Shown here: positions 37,001 through 46,053 of the stretch, piece after piece
How the letters are laid out: each line of letters starts with the position of its first letter
How positions within the stretch are numbered: position 1 is the first letter of the stretch
Source of the DNA: Solirubrobacter taibaiensis
GTDB lineage: Bacteria; Actinomycetota; Thermoleophilia; Solirubrobacterales; Solirubrobacteraceae
Reading direction: 5' to 3'
DNA length: 64,000 bases
Assembly (NCBI GenBank): GCA_027587225.1
Contig: JAPDDQ010000005.1
Location: 62,001-126,000, forward strand
Position numbers and translations under genes: made by a program
Notes under the pieces: generated by a model
Told to the model about the DNA's origin: nothing
Databases searched by the model: none
What the model saw: only the letters and a program-made list of their open reading frames with translations

Positions 37001-40000
37001 ACGGCGACCGACAGCGAGCCCGGCGCCTCCGGTGTCCAGACCGTCGAGTACCGCACCAACGGTGGCGCCTGGACGGCGTACACCGCGCCGGTCGCCTACA
37101 CCACGGCGGGCACGTACACGGTCGACTTCCGCGCCACGGACAAGGTCAACAACACGTCCGAGGTCAAGTCGACGACGTTCCGCATCCTGTCCGGCGCGGG
37201 CTGCACGCAGTCGCGCTCGGACGAGTTCAACGGCACCGCGCTGTCCGCGCTGTGGCTACGGCACACCCGCAACGGCGGCACGCCCGCGAGCGCGACCACG
37301 GTCGCCGGCGGCAACCTGCGGCTGCTGACCTCCGACCTGGAGCTGGACGGCAACTCGGCGGACACCGCCGTCGGCCCGGTGAACTTCATCGGCCAGGACC
37401 TGTCCGCGCTGGGCGCGGCCTGGAGCGTCGAGACCGAGTTCACGGTCAAGTACAACGGCGGCTGGCAGAACGCGGGCCTGATCGTGTGGAACGGGGACAA
37501 CAACTTCTTCCGCGCCTCGATCACGCACAGCCTCGGTGACGGCAACCTCTACACGGAGCTCTCCAAGGACAACCCGACGTCGACCGAGGGTGACCGCGCG
37601 CAGGCCGGTGGCAACGCCGTCGTCGCGCCGAATTCCAGTCAGGCCGTGACGGTCCGGATGCGGATGACCCGCGCCCAGGGCGCCAACACGGTCGGCGCGC
37701 AGTACCGGATCATGGCTCCGGCCAGCCTGGCGACGCCGGACTTCGTGGACTTCGGCAACGTCTCCGGCTTCCTGGACCTGAACCCGTCGGGCGGCCCGCG
37801 CCGCGACGCCGCCGGGTCGCGGATCGGCATCATCGCCGGCTCGAACTTCCCGGGCGCCGCGGGCAACTACCCGTACGCCGGGACCCCGGGCACGGTGGAC
37901 ATCAACTACTTCCGGGTCACCCCGGACCCGATGACCTGCGAGACGGTCGCGCCGACCACTACGGCGACGCTCGACCCGGCCGCTCCGGCCGCGGGCGACA
38001 CCTACGACCGCGCGGTGAAGGTCAACTTCTCGGCCACCGACAACGCGTCGGGCGTCGAGGCGACCGAGTACCGCGTCAACACCAACGGCAACACCGGTGA
38101 GTGGAAGTCGCTGAAGAACAGCGCGAACGAGAGCCCGTTCGTGAGCACGGTGACGGTGGCGGCCAACGGCACACACGTCGTCGAGTACCGCTCGAGCGAC
38201 ATCGCGGCCAACACGGAGGCGACGAAGTCCGTCACCTTCAAGGTCACGCTCCCCGAGTGCGTGCGCTCGGACGAGTTCGTCAGCGCGTCGCTGAACACGG
38301 ACCGCTGGAGCTTCCGCCACTCGACCACCCCGACGACTGGCGCCAAGGCGCCGTTCACCGAGAACGGCAGCCTCGTGCTGCCGCTCGGCTCGTTCTCGCT
38401 CGACCTGGACCGCACCGGTCCGGCCGCCGTGCTCGGACAGCCGCTGCCCGCGGGCGACTTCACCGTCGTCACCAAGATCACGGCGCCGGGGATGGACTCC
38501 GACGTCGGCGGCGTGGGCAGCACCTACTCGCAGGTTGGCCTGAAGGTCTTCCAGACCGCCAACTACTGGATCAAGGCCGCGCACACCCGTAACGCCGACG
38601 GCAGCCCGACCGGCTCCGCCCAGACGTACTTCGAGATGACGACCGAGAGCAACGGCACCCGCGTGCTCGGCACCCGTCAGGGCCTCGCCGCGCCGTCGGT
38701 GAACCTGCCGACGTGGTGGATGCGGATGCGCCTGGTGGGCGCCACGCTCACGTCCGAGTACTCGCTCACCGACCCCGACGGGGCGGGCGCGAACTGGGTC
38801 TCGCTCGGCACGGCCAACATCAACACGATCCTGCCGGCGTCCGCCGGCACCCGCTACATCGCGGCCTACGGCGGCAACGGCTCGATCTCGGCCCGTTACG
38901 ACTACATCCGGATCACGCCGGACGACTGCCCGACGGGCGCTGACACGACCGCGCCGACGACGACCGCCAGCTCGGCCCCGGCGCCGAACGCGGCCGGTTG
39001 GTCGAACGCGAACGTCGCCGTGACCCTCACGGGCACAGACAACGCCAGCGGCTCCGGCGTCGACAAGGTCGAGTACAAGGTCGACGGCGGCGCGTTCGCC
39101 ACCTACAGCGCGCCGGTCGCGATCACCACGGACGGCACGCACACGGTCGAGTACCGCTCGACCGACAAGGCGGGCAACGTCGAGGCGACCAAGTCGCTGA
39201 CGGTCAAGGTCGACAAGGTGGCTCCGGCCACCACGGCGACCCTGCAGCCGGCGACGAGCCCCACCGCGGGCCCGGTCACCCTCACGCTCGCGGCCACCGA
39301 CCCCGTCTCGGGTGTCGCGGGCTCCGAGTACCAGGTCAACGCGGCCAGCCCGTTCGGTGCCCTGAAGCTCTCCAGCGCCGCGCTCGCCTGGGTCACGTAC
39401 GACCCGGCCAACAAGCCGGTGTTCACGGCTCCGGGCGTGTACTCGGTCGACTACCGCTCGACCGACGCCGCCGGCAACGTGGAGGCCGCGAAGTCGGTGT
39501 CCTTCACGATCGCCGCGCAGAGCAACGACAAGACCGCTCCGGTCACGACGCAGTCGCTCGACCCGGCCGCGCCGGGCGCGGGCAAGACGTACTCGGGTCC
39601 GGTGAAGGTCAAGTTCTCGGCGCTCGATCAGGCGCCGGGCGGTGCCGCGGCCAAGACGGTCGACGTCTCCGCTCTGGGTGACCGCTGGTCCCCGGGTTCG
39701 ATCAGCCTGAACACGGGCGACACCGTGCGCTGGAACTTCGCGGCCGACACCGCCGTGTTCCCGCACGACGTGTGGTCGGTGGCGCCGGGCGGCAACATGG
39801 CGGTCCCGGAGAAGGTCTCCGAGATCATCATCCCGGGCGGCCCGTCGCAGACGAAGACGCTCACGCAGAACGGGACGTGGACCTTCGTCTGCAAGATCCA
39901 CTCGTTCTACGACTCCGCCGCCGGTGCCTGGAGCGGCATGGTCGGCACCGCCACGGTGGCGCCCGCGCCGACGGCCGAGCAGCCCTCCGGCGTGGACTTC

Positions 40001-41647
40001 ACCGAGTACAAGGTCAACGACGGCGCCTGGACGAAGGCCACCAACACGGCTGCCAGCAACCCGTTCGCGTCGGAGGTCACCGTCGAGGCCGAGGGCCAGC
40101 ACACGGTCCAGTTCCGCTCCACCGACAAGGCCGGCAACGTCGAGACGGCCAAGTCGGTCGCGTTCGGCATCGACATCCCCGAGCCCGGCACGCCGGTGAT
40201 CGAGGCGTTCGCCGACCCGGCCACCGGTGCGGCCCCCCTCGTGACCCGGCTCTCGGCCTCGGGCTATGACCCCGACGGCGGCGAGCTGAGCTACAAGTGG
40301 GAGTTCGCCGACGGCATCGTCATCGGCAAGGCCGTCACTCGCACGTTCACGAAGCCGGGCTCGTACACGGCGAAGGTGACCGCGACCGACCCGGCGGGCG
40401 AGAAGTCCACCAAGGAGGTCACGGTCACGGTGACGGGCCCGGGCGTCCAGCCCCCGACCGTCGAGATCGCGGCCGACCGCACCAGCGGCTCCGCGCCGAT
40501 GGCGGTCAAGTTCACCGGCACGGGCGCCGACCCGGACGGGAACCCCGCGCTGCTGCAGTACGCGTGGGACTTCGGTGACGGCGACAAGTCGTTCGATCAG
40601 AGCCCGACGCACATCTACAACGCGCCCGGCACGTTCACGGCCCGCGTGACGGTCACCGACGGCAGCGGCGCGACGGCGAGCAAGACCGTGACGATCACGG
40701 TCGCCCCCGCCGTGGGCAACCTCGCCCCGGTCGTCACGACCGCGTTCCTGCCCAACCCGCACGGCAACCCGCTCGAGGTCGACTTCACCGCCGAGGCCGA
40801 TGACCCGAACGGGGACTCGGTCACGTTCGAGTGGGACTTCGACGACAACTCGGGCAAGAAGTCCGGTGGCAGCGTGTCGCACATCTACGCGGCCGCGGGC
40901 ACCTACAACGCCAAGGTGACGGCGTCCGACGGCAAGGGCGGCACGACGACGCAGACCGTCACGGTGACGGTCTCGCCGGCGGCCAACGTGCTCCCGAAGC
41001 TGGACATCCTGGCCGATCCGGGCCAGGGCAGCGGACCGCTCGTGGTGCGCTTCAGCTCGCAGGCGAGCGATCCGGACAGCCCGGATCCGCTCAAGTACAC
41101 GTGGGCGTTCGGCGACGGCGGCTTCTCGGCCGAGCCGAACCCGGTCCACACGTACCTGGCGGCCGGGACGTACACCGCGACGCTCACCGTCGAGGACCGG
41201 CGCGGCGGTAAGACCACGAAGTCCCTGACGATCACGGTCACGTCGGTCGCCGGCGCCGCGCCCGCGCCGAAGACCCCGGACGTGGCTCCCGCCCAGGCGC
41301 CGTGGTTCGGCGTCAGCGAGCCGGTCAAGACCTCGGTCAGCGGGTTCGCCAAGAGCGGCCTCGCGGTCCGGGTCACGGCCACGCAGGCGATGAGCGGCAC
41401 GGCCAAGCTGGTGGTGTCGAGCAAGGTCGCCAAGCAGCTCAAGCTGAAGTCGGCCACGCTCGCGACGGTGAAGGTGTCCTTCACGAAGGCCGGCAGCAAG
41501 TCCGTGAAGTTCACGGTGAGCAAGTCCGTCAAGAAGGCCCTGGCGAAGGCCAAGGGCTCCGTGAAGGTCACGTTGTCGGTGAGCCTGAAGGCCAAGGGCG
41601 AGTCGGCCAAGAATTCGACGCGGTCCGTCACCTTGACGCGTCGATAG
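34082..41647 (+). CDS. Giant secreted ThuA/sugar-dehydrogenase/OmpL47/cupredoxin/PKD protein
   Basis: 2521 residues from a TTG start with GGAGGAGGAG 7-16 bp upstream. Approximate layout: signal peptide 1-33; ThuA-like domain 36-305 (LLYTGTTGFRHTDG, GIAGIHNATD); glucose/sorbosone-dehydrogenase-type propeller 319-845; OmpL47-like repeats 850-1037; concanavalin-like module 1041-1282; repeat 1287-1390; second concanavalin-like module 1393-1618; repeats 1620-1810; a repeat 1816-2032 interrupted by a cupredoxin 1857-1962 with type-1 copper ligands His (FPHDV), Cys and His (FVCKIH) and Met (SGMVG); four PKD domains 2036-2390; and a Lys/Ser/Val-rich tail 2407-2521. ThuA plus propeller suggests carbohydrate binding or oxidation on the cell surface. 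Activity is not established for such proteins. Confidence 0.9.
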   Translation: MKRGSFGVRAVAPWCALLALVVAMLAPAAAQAQGTKRVLLYTGTTGFRHTDGINGGRPIVQAALETAGFTVDWEDCTNNGGAANNCDNADKNPRIFTDTNLARYDAVVLLNSSAGPPGPLWSDAQKASIIKYVQNGGGIAGIHNATDMGTTAETWNWWDGNNANSVVGATMAGHAVTSTTNIGQIQVADHNHLATAALPDQYGFGDEHYNFRRNVRGSHHVLATIDERTYTPGGNAMGQDHPITWCKLYDGDAVNDNTGTPKAYNDGRTWLTSMGHFGSSYTENSGNNNLIKQIVGGVRWVAGEGRKSDCSGTVWSSYTREVLVADANNPIGIDVAKDGKVYWSEIGNPISLESTGYIKMYDPAKPAGNKATVVAIETRADHGNSEDGVLGMSLQPGFDLEDATKRNLFVYYSPRNAAWPMTGNAQVVGYNQISRYTLTADGASVVPGSERVILRVPKAKISGSPAGFTGGPTDSGPGHVGGAGLDFDSAGNLYLGVGDDVSPNASGHGGYAPMDFRAKERWDARKTSQNSADLRGKILRITPKQGDIAAGAEPGVDTTYAIPSGNLFPVGTAKTRPEIYAMGFRQPFTLHTDPANPGIVGTGEFCHDTSTNAANRSPAGTCEWDLLNKAGNHGWPFCVGNNSTANTLFRWNYATNSTTGQQYDCNATNLPSDIRYAPTGQTAVEPTFDGLDTLPGPVEKATIWKKYAGAADGQNPADFGNLDAGGMQPLAGPIYRYPTGTATQGAFPRYYDGSWLIGNRGADNGFWKEVKMRKDNNEMLRVSDWLPYNGGVNPSGANSSLVIGSQFGPDGALYMSRFSVGCCRAQTNPSNQNQIVKISFNVQDECLTDTNAPNASAEVTGQAYPDRPNTYVNTAKLKLTAMDSGCAGVNTIEYRQQGTTAWLPYTAEVTFDEAKTYTVEYRATDRKDNVSAVKTTTFEVLKINDTTAPVVTAAASGNKDQRDYFVGSATLTLTATDSEPGASGVQTVEYRTNGGAWTAYTAPVAYTTAGTYTVDFRATDKVNNTSEVKSTTFRILSGAGCTQSRSDEFNGTALSALWLRHTRNGGTPASATTVAGGNLRLLTSDLELDGNSADTAVGPVNFIGQDLSALGAAWSVETEFTVKYNGGWQNAGLIVWNGDNNFFRASITHSLGDGNLYTELSKDNPTSTEGDRAQAGGNAVVAPNSSQAVTVRMRMTRAQGANTVGAQYRIMAPASLATPDFVDFGNVSGFLDLNPSGGPRRDAAGSRIGIIAGSNFPGAAGNYPYAGTPGTVDINYFRVTPDPMTCETVAPTTTATLDPAAPAAGDTYDRAVKVNFSATDNASGVEATEYRVNTNGNTGEWKSLKNSANESPFVSTVTVAANGTHVVEYRSSDIAANTEATKSVTFKVTLPECVRSDEFVSASLNTDRWSFRHSTTPTTGAKAPFTENGSLVLPLGSFSLDLDRTGPAAVLGQPLPAGDFTVVTKITAPGMDSDVGGVGSTYSQVGLKVFQTANYWIKAAHTRNADGSPTGSAQTYFEMTTESNGTRVLGTRQGLAAPSVNLPTWWMRMRLVGATLTSEYSLTDPDGAGANWVSLGTANINTILPASAGTRYIAAYGGNGSISARYDYIRITPDDCPTGADTTAPTTTASSAPAPNAAGWSNANVAVTLTGTDNASGSGVDKVEYKVDGGAFATYSAPVAITTDGTHTVEYRSTDKAGNVEATKSLTVKVDKVAPATTATLQPATSPTAGPVTLTLAATDPVSGVAGSEYQVNAASPFGALKLSSAALAWVTYDPANKPVFTAPGVYSVDYRSTDAAGNVEAAKSVSFTIAAQSNDKTAPVTTQSLDPAAPGAGKTYSGPVKVKFSALDQAPGGAAAKTVDVSALGDRWSPGSISLNTGDTVRWNFAADTAVFPHDVWSVAPGGNMAVPEKVSEIIIPGGPSQTKTLTQNGTWTFVCKIHSFYDSAAGAWSGMVGTATVAPAPTAEQPSGVDFTEYKVNDGAWTKATNTAASNPFASEVTVEAEGQHTVQFRSTDKAGNVETAKSVAFGIDIPEPGTPVIEAFADPATGAAPLVTRLSASGYDPDGGELSYKWEFADGIVIGKAVTRTFTKPGSYTAKVTATDPAGEKSTKEVTVTVTGPGVQPPTVEIAADRTSGSAPMAVKFTGTGADPDGNPALLQYAWDFGDGDKSFDQSPTHIYNAPGTFTARVTVTDGSGATASKTVTITVAPAVGNLAPVVTTAFLPNPHGNPLEVDFTAEADDPNGDSVTFEWDFDDNSGKKSGGSVSHIYAAAGTYNAKVTASDGKGGTTTQTVTVTVSPAANVLPKLDILADPGQGSGPLVVRFSSQASDPDSPDPLKYTWAFGDGGFSAEPNPVHTYLAAGTYTATLTVEDRRGGKTTKSLTITVTSVAGAAPAPKTPDVAPAQAPWFGVSEPVKTSVSGFAKSGLAVRVTATQAMSGTAKLVVSSKVAKQLKLKSATLATVKVSFTKAGSKSVKFTVSKSVKKALAKAKGSVKVTLSVSLKAKGESAKNSTRSVTLTRR

Positions 41648-41666
41648 GGGGTCAGTAGGCGAGTTC

Positions 41667-41697
41667 CGGCGGCCGCCCCTGGTCAGGGCGGCCGCCG
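41667..41697 (+). terminator. GC-rich hairpin after the giant gene
   Basis: CGGCGGCCGCCC and GGGCGGCCGCCG form a perfect 12-bp stem around a 7-nt loop, 19 bp after the stop codon. No U-tract follows. Confidence 0.65.
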
Positions 41698-41709
41698 ATC
41701 GCTAGGTCG

Positions 41710-41731
41710 CTGCAGGGTTCCTGCAGGGTTC
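41710..41731. repeat. Perfect tandem 11-bp repeat before the methyltransferase gene
   Basis: CTGCAGGGTTC occurs twice head to tail, 45 bp upstream of the methyltransferase ATG. An 11-bp period is the hallmark of SARP-binding sites. The BTAD regulator encoded two genes on is the obvious candidate binder. Related CTGCA repeats with the same period lie at 45967. Confidence 0.5.
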
Positions 41732-41776
41732 GCGGGCCACTGTCCGTGCTCCGAACCCATCGCAAGGAGCTTGCGC

Positions 41777-42592
41777 ATGACCGCAGTTGCAGACCTCAAG
41801 CACGCCCACCGCGCCACCTGGGCCGCGGGCGACTACGCCGCCGTCGCCGAGTGCATCGACGACGTCCCGCCCGCCGACCTGCTCGCGCACGTGCCGGTGG
41901 CGTCCGGCGAGCTCGTCCTCGACGTGGCCGCCGGAACCGGCAACGTCGCCATCAAGGCCGCCCTCGCGGGCGCGCAGGTGACCGGACTCGACCTCACCCC
42001 GGAGTTGCTCGTGACGGCCGCGCGCCGGGCCGAGCGCGCCGGCGTCGGGATCGAATGGATCGAGGGCGACGCCGAGGCGCTGCCGTTCGACGACGGCGCG
42101 TTCGACACGGTGTTGTCCGTGTTCGGCGTGCAGTTCGCGCCGCGCCATCAGTTCACCGCCGACGAGCTCGCGCGCGTGTGCCGCTCGGGTGGGCGGATCG
42201 GGCTGGTCAACTGGACGCCGGACGGCCTGATCGGCCAGCTCTTCCGGGTCCTCGGCCGCTACATGCCCGCCGCGCCGGACTTCGCTTCGCCGCCGCCGCT
42301 GTGGGGCAACGCCGAGCACATCCGCTCGCTGTTCGCGCACGCGGGCGTGGAGTGGGAGTTCACGCTCGGCTACAACCCGTGGCGCTTCGCGTCCGCGGAG
42401 GAGTGGACGGCGTTCATGGAGACCAACTACGGCCCCACGCTCAAGGCCCGTGAGAAGCTCACGGCCAACGGCACCTGGGCCGAGTGCCGCGCGGAGATCG
42501 TCGCGCTCGCCGAGCGCCTGAACGAGGCGCGTGACGGCAGCCTGCTGATCAACGCCGAGTACCTCGTCGCCAGCGGTCGCAAGACCGTCTGA
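41777..42592 (+). CDS. Class I SAM-dependent methyltransferase
   Basis: 271 residues. Motif I is LVLDVAAGTGNVAI near residue 46; the acidic strand-2 end is GLDLTPE near 68; the adenine-pocket motif is EGDAEALPFDDGAFDTVLS near 96. These match UbiE-like Methyltransf_11/25 enzymes. The acceptor is unknown. The ATG at 41777 follows AAGGAG by 8 bp. It is 22 bp from the BTAD regulator gene and likely shares its transcript. Confidence 0.88.
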   Translation: MTAVADLKHAHRATWAAGDYAAVAECIDDVPPADLLAHVPVASGELVLDVAAGTGNVAIKAALAGAQVTGLDLTPELLVTAARRAERAGVGIEWIEGDAEALPFDDGAFDTVLSVFGVQFAPRHQFTADELARVCRSGGRIGLVNWTPDGLIGQLFRVLGRYMPAAPDFASPPPLWGNAEHIRSLFAHAGVEWEFTLGYNPWRFASAEEWTAFMETNYGPTLKAREKLTANGTWAECRAEIVALAERLNEARDGSLLINAEYLVASGRKTV

Positions 42593-42614
42593 ACGCAGCG
42601 GATAGGGTGCGCGC

Positions 42615-45600
42615 GTGGGGCCCCCGACGCGCATCCGACTCTGCCGCCGGCTCGAGGTCGAGTGGGAGGGCGAACGCCTGGAAACGGTGCTGCCCGGCAA
42701 CCAGGGCCGGCTGCTGTTCGCCTACCTCGTCCTGCATCGTGACCGCACGGTGCGGCGCGACGAGCTGCTCGAGGTGCTGTGGTCCGGTGAGGTCGCGCCG
42801 CAGAGCGCCGACGCTGTGCTGTCCGCCCCGCTCTCGCGCCTGCGCAAGGCGCTCGGGCCGGGGCGGCTGAACGGTCGCGGCGAGCTCTCCCTCGCTCTGC
42901 CGCCGGCGACCTGGGTGGACTGGGAAGCCGCGTTCATCGGCGTGCGGGAGGCACACGCCGCGGCCGCCGCCGAGCGCTGGCCGGACGCGTGGATCGCGGC
43001 GAGCGCGGCGCTGGAGATCGCCGACGGCGGGCTGCTGCCCGGCCTCGAGGCGCGCTGGATCGACGAGAAACGCAGTGAGCTCGAGGACCTGCGGCTCGAG
43101 CTGTTGGAGGTGATCGCGACCAGCGGCGCGCGGATCGGGGGCGCGCAGCTCCCGCACGCCGAGCAGGCCGCGCGCGCGGCGGTCGAAGCGGCGCCGTTCC
43201 GCGAATCTGCCCGCGCGGCGTTGATCGAGGTGCTGCGAGCGCGCGGCAACGTCGCCGACGCGCTGCGCGCCTTCGACGACGCTCGCACGCTGCTGCGGGA
43301 AGAACTCGGTGCCACGCCGGGCCCACTCCTGCAATCGCTCCACCAGCAGTTGCTGCACGCGGACGTGCCGGCGCCGACCGCGAGGCCGGCACTGCCGGAT
43401 CGGTTGGCCGCGGCGCTGGAGACGCCGCTCGTCGGGCGGCGCGAGCCGCTCACCCGGCTGCAGGCGGAGCTCCGGCGCGCCCGTGCGGGCGAGTCGCCCG
43501 TGGTGCTCGTCACCGGTGAAGGCGGGATCGGGAAGACGCGGTTGATCGCCGAGGTCGCGAGCGCGGCCGGGGACTTCGCCGTCCTCTACGGGCGATGCGA
43601 CGAGGACCAGCTGTTCCCGTTCGGGCCGTGGATCGAGCTGCTGGGCGGCGCGCTGGTGCGCGTCGCGGACGCGGAGCTGCCCGCCCTGCTGGGCACCGAA
43701 GGGCCCGAGCTCGCTCGCCTGCTGCCGGAGCTGCGTGGGCGGGTGCCGGAGCTCGCCACGCCCGGTCCAAGCGACCCCGAAAGCGAGCTCCGCCATCTCT
43801 ACACCGCGGTGGTCGCGCTCATCCAGCGCCTGGCTCGCCGCCGCCCGGTGCTGGCGATCATCGACGACCTGCACTGGGCCGACCGCTCGTCGCTGCTGCT
43901 CTGTCGTCACCTCGTGCGCACGTCGGGCCTCGGGCCCGCGTTGCTGCTCGGCGCCTACCGCGACACCGAGCTCGGCGAGGATCACCCGCTGCCCTCGATC
44001 CTCGCCGACCTCGAGCGCGACCGGCCGCTCCCGCGGATTCCCCTGCGCGGCCTGGACGCCGCCGAGGTGGCCGAGCTCACCGGCGCGGCGCCGGACGCCG
44101 CCCGCGAGCTGCGCGAGGAGACGCACGGCAACCCGTTCTTCGTCGAGCAGCTGGTCCGCCACCGCGACGAGTCCGGGATGGGCGTCAGCTCCGGGCTGCG
44201 CGACGTGATCGTGCGGCGGGTCGCGCGGCTCCCGGGTGACGGCGGCCCCGTGCTGCGCGTGGCCGCGTTGATCGGCCGCGACTTCGACCTCGGCGTGCTC
44301 GAGCGGGTGGTGGACGTGTCCGAGGACGACCTGCTCGATCTGCTCGACGCGGCGGTGCGGGCGGGGATCCTGGTCGAGGTGGCCAGCACGCCTGGGCGCT
44401 ACTCGTTCGTGCACGCGCTCGTCCGGACGACGTTGGAGGCCGAGCTGTCGGCCACGCGGCGGGCGCGTCTGCACCGCCGGATCGCCGTCGCGATCGAGGC
44501 CGCCCCGGACCTCGAGCCGTGGCTGGTGGAGCTTGCGCGCCACTACGCCGCGGCCGGGCCGGAGGAGGCGGACCGCGCGGTGACGTACGCCGTGCGTGCG
44601 GCGCATCAGGCCACGGTCCGCTTGGCCTACGAGGAGGCGGCCGACCTGCTGGCGGGCGCGGCCGCGCTCCGCGGCGACGACGCTCGCGTCCTGCTCGAGC
44701 TGGCGGCGGCCGACGCGCGCCTGGGGCGGGTGGACCAGGCGCGGGACACGTTCCGCCGCGCCGCCGATCTGGCGCGGCGGGAAGACTCGGCCGAGGGCTT
44801 CGCGCACGCGGCGCTCGGCCACGCCGGCGGGTCGTGGGTGCGCTACGGCGTCGACGACGCCGCCGGTGTCCACCTGCTCGAGGAGGCGCTCGCGCTGCTG
44901 CCGGGTGCCGACTCGGCGTTGCGCGTGCGGCTCTTGGCGCGGTTGGGGACGCTCCTGTACTTCTCTCCGGCGCGCAGCACGACGTTGATCGAAGCCGCCG
45001 TCGAGATGGCCCACCGGGTCGGCGACGATGACGCGCTGGCCGCGGCGCTGTCCGCCGCGCAGTTCGCGTTCTGGCGACCCGGCATGGTGCTGTCCCGGCT
45101 CGCGCTCGCCGAGGAGCTGGTGGAGGTGACCCAGCGGCTCGGCCAGCCCGAGCGAACGGCCGAGGCCGTGATCTGGCGGCTCGGCGCGGAGCTCACGCTC
45201 GGCCGTTTCGACGCGGTGAGCGCCGACACGGCGCGCTACCTGGGGCTCGTCGAGCGGCTCAACCACCCCGAGCTGAGCATGCATGGCGCTGGGCTCAGGT
45301 CGATGCGGGCGCTGCTCGAAGGGCGCTGGGACGTGGCCGAGGCGGCCGCGGCCGAGGTGCTCCGCGCGGGCGAGGCGTCCGCGCCGATCCTGGCCATGCA
45401 CGCGTACGGGACGGTGATGATGCTCCTGCGCGGCGAGCAGCGGCGGCTGGGCGAGCGGATCGAGCACATCGAGGCGATCACGCGCACGGTGCCCGACATG
45501 GTCGCCTGGCGTGCCCCGCTGGCGTGGGCGTACGCGCAGGCCGGCCGCCTCGAGGAGGCGCGGCGCGAGGTGGCCCTGCTGCGCCAGGACCGCTTCGCGG

Positions 45601-46001
45601 CACTGCCCCGGGACGTGAACTTCGAGATCGGGATGGCGATCCTCACCCGCGTGGCCGACGAGCTCGGCGACGCCGAGCTGGCGGCGGAGATCGAGCCGCT
45701 GCTGCGCCCGCTCGCGGACCTGTGGATCGTGTTCGGGATCGGGATCGGGACCTTTGGCCCCGCGGCCTACTCGCTCGGGGTGTGCAACCTGCTGGCCGGG
45801 CGCGTCGACATGGCCGTCGGCGACTTCGAGGTGGCGATGGTCAAGTGCCGCGACATGCGCGCGCCGCTGTACGAGGCGCACGCCGCGCTGGGGCTCGCCC
45901 GCGCACTCGTGCAGCGAGGGGCGCCCGGGGACGCCGCCCGCGCCGCGGAGATCGAGGCGGCCGCACCTGCAACGTTGCTGCAAGATCGCCGCAGGGCCTG
46001 A
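42615..46001 (+). CDS. BTAD-domain regulator with AAA ATPase and TPR-like domains
   Basis: 1128 residues. An N-terminal winged helix (about 5-90, RDELLEVLWSGEVAPQSADA) and BTAD domain (about 95-255) are followed by an AAA_16 ATPase (about 270-530; Walker A GEGGIGKTRLI near 302, Walker B LAIIDDLHWAD near 413) and a long helical-repeat C-terminus. There is no LuxR HTH at the end, so DNA binding must be N-terminal. It resembles a SARP fused to the sensor half of LAL regulators. The GTG start at 42615 lies in an operon after a methyltransferase gene; 11-bp tandem repeats flank it. Confidence 0.9.
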   Translation: MGPPTRIRLCRRLEVEWEGERLETVLPGNQGRLLFAYLVLHRDRTVRRDELLEVLWSGEVAPQSADAVLSAPLSRLRKALGPGRLNGRGELSLALPPATWVDWEAAFIGVREAHAAAAAERWPDAWIAASAALEIADGGLLPGLEARWIDEKRSELEDLRLELLEVIATSGARIGGAQLPHAEQAARAAVEAAPFRESARAALIEVLRARGNVADALRAFDDARTLLREELGATPGPLLQSLHQQLLHADVPAPTARPALPDRLAAALETPLVGRREPLTRLQAELRRARAGESPVVLVTGEGGIGKTRLIAEVASAAGDFAVLYGRCDEDQLFPFGPWIELLGGALVRVADAELPALLGTEGPELARLLPELRGRVPELATPGPSDPESELRHLYTAVVALIQRLARRRPVLAIIDDLHWADRSSLLLCRHLVRTSGLGPALLLGAYRDTELGEDHPLPSILADLERDRPLPRIPLRGLDAAEVAELTGAAPDAARELREETHGNPFFVEQLVRHRDESGMGVSSGLRDVIVRRVARLPGDGGPVLRVAALIGRDFDLGVLERVVDVSEDDLLDLLDAAVRAGILVEVASTPGRYSFVHALVRTTLEAELSATRRARLHRRIAVAIEAAPDLEPWLVELARHYAAAGPEEADRAVTYAVRAAHQATVRLAYEEAADLLAGAAALRGDDARVLLELAAADARLGRVDQARDTFRRAADLARREDSAEGFAHAALGHAGGSWVRYGVDDAAGVHLLEEALALLPGADSALRVRLLARLGTLLYFSPARSTTLIEAAVEMAHRVGDDDALAAALSAAQFAFWRPGMVLSRLALAEELVEVTQRLGQPERTAEAVIWRLGAELTLGRFDAVSADTARYLGLVERLNHPELSMHGAGLRSMRALLEGRWDVAEAAAAEVLRAGEASAPILAMHAYGTVMMLLRGEQRRLGERIEHIEAITRTVPDMVAWRAPLAWAYAQAGRLEEARREVALLRQDRFAALPRDVNFEIGMAILTRVADELGDAELAAEIEPLLRPLADLWIVFGIGIGTFGPAAYSLGVCNLLAGRVDMAVGDFEVAMVKCRDMRAPLYEAHAALGLARALVQRGAPGDAARAAEIEAAAPATLLQDRRRA
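45967..45994. repeat. 11-bp-period CTGCA repeats at the end of the BTAD gene
   Basis: CTGCAA at 45967 and 45978 and the weaker CCGCAG at 45989 share an 11-bp period. They lie in the last codons of the regulator, 60-87 bp before the lipoprotein ATG. They resemble the perfect repeat at 41710. Being in coding sequence, they could be chance. Confidence 0.35.
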
Positions 46002-46053
46002 CCGGGACCTTCTCGGGGCGTTATCTCGAATCCTCCCCAAGGAGCAGTTCCCA

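Noticed and set aside
37256-41149. 1297-codon open frame antisense to the giant secreted protein
   Set aside because: Arg/Val-rich translation with no motif, opposite a gene with clear domains along its whole length.
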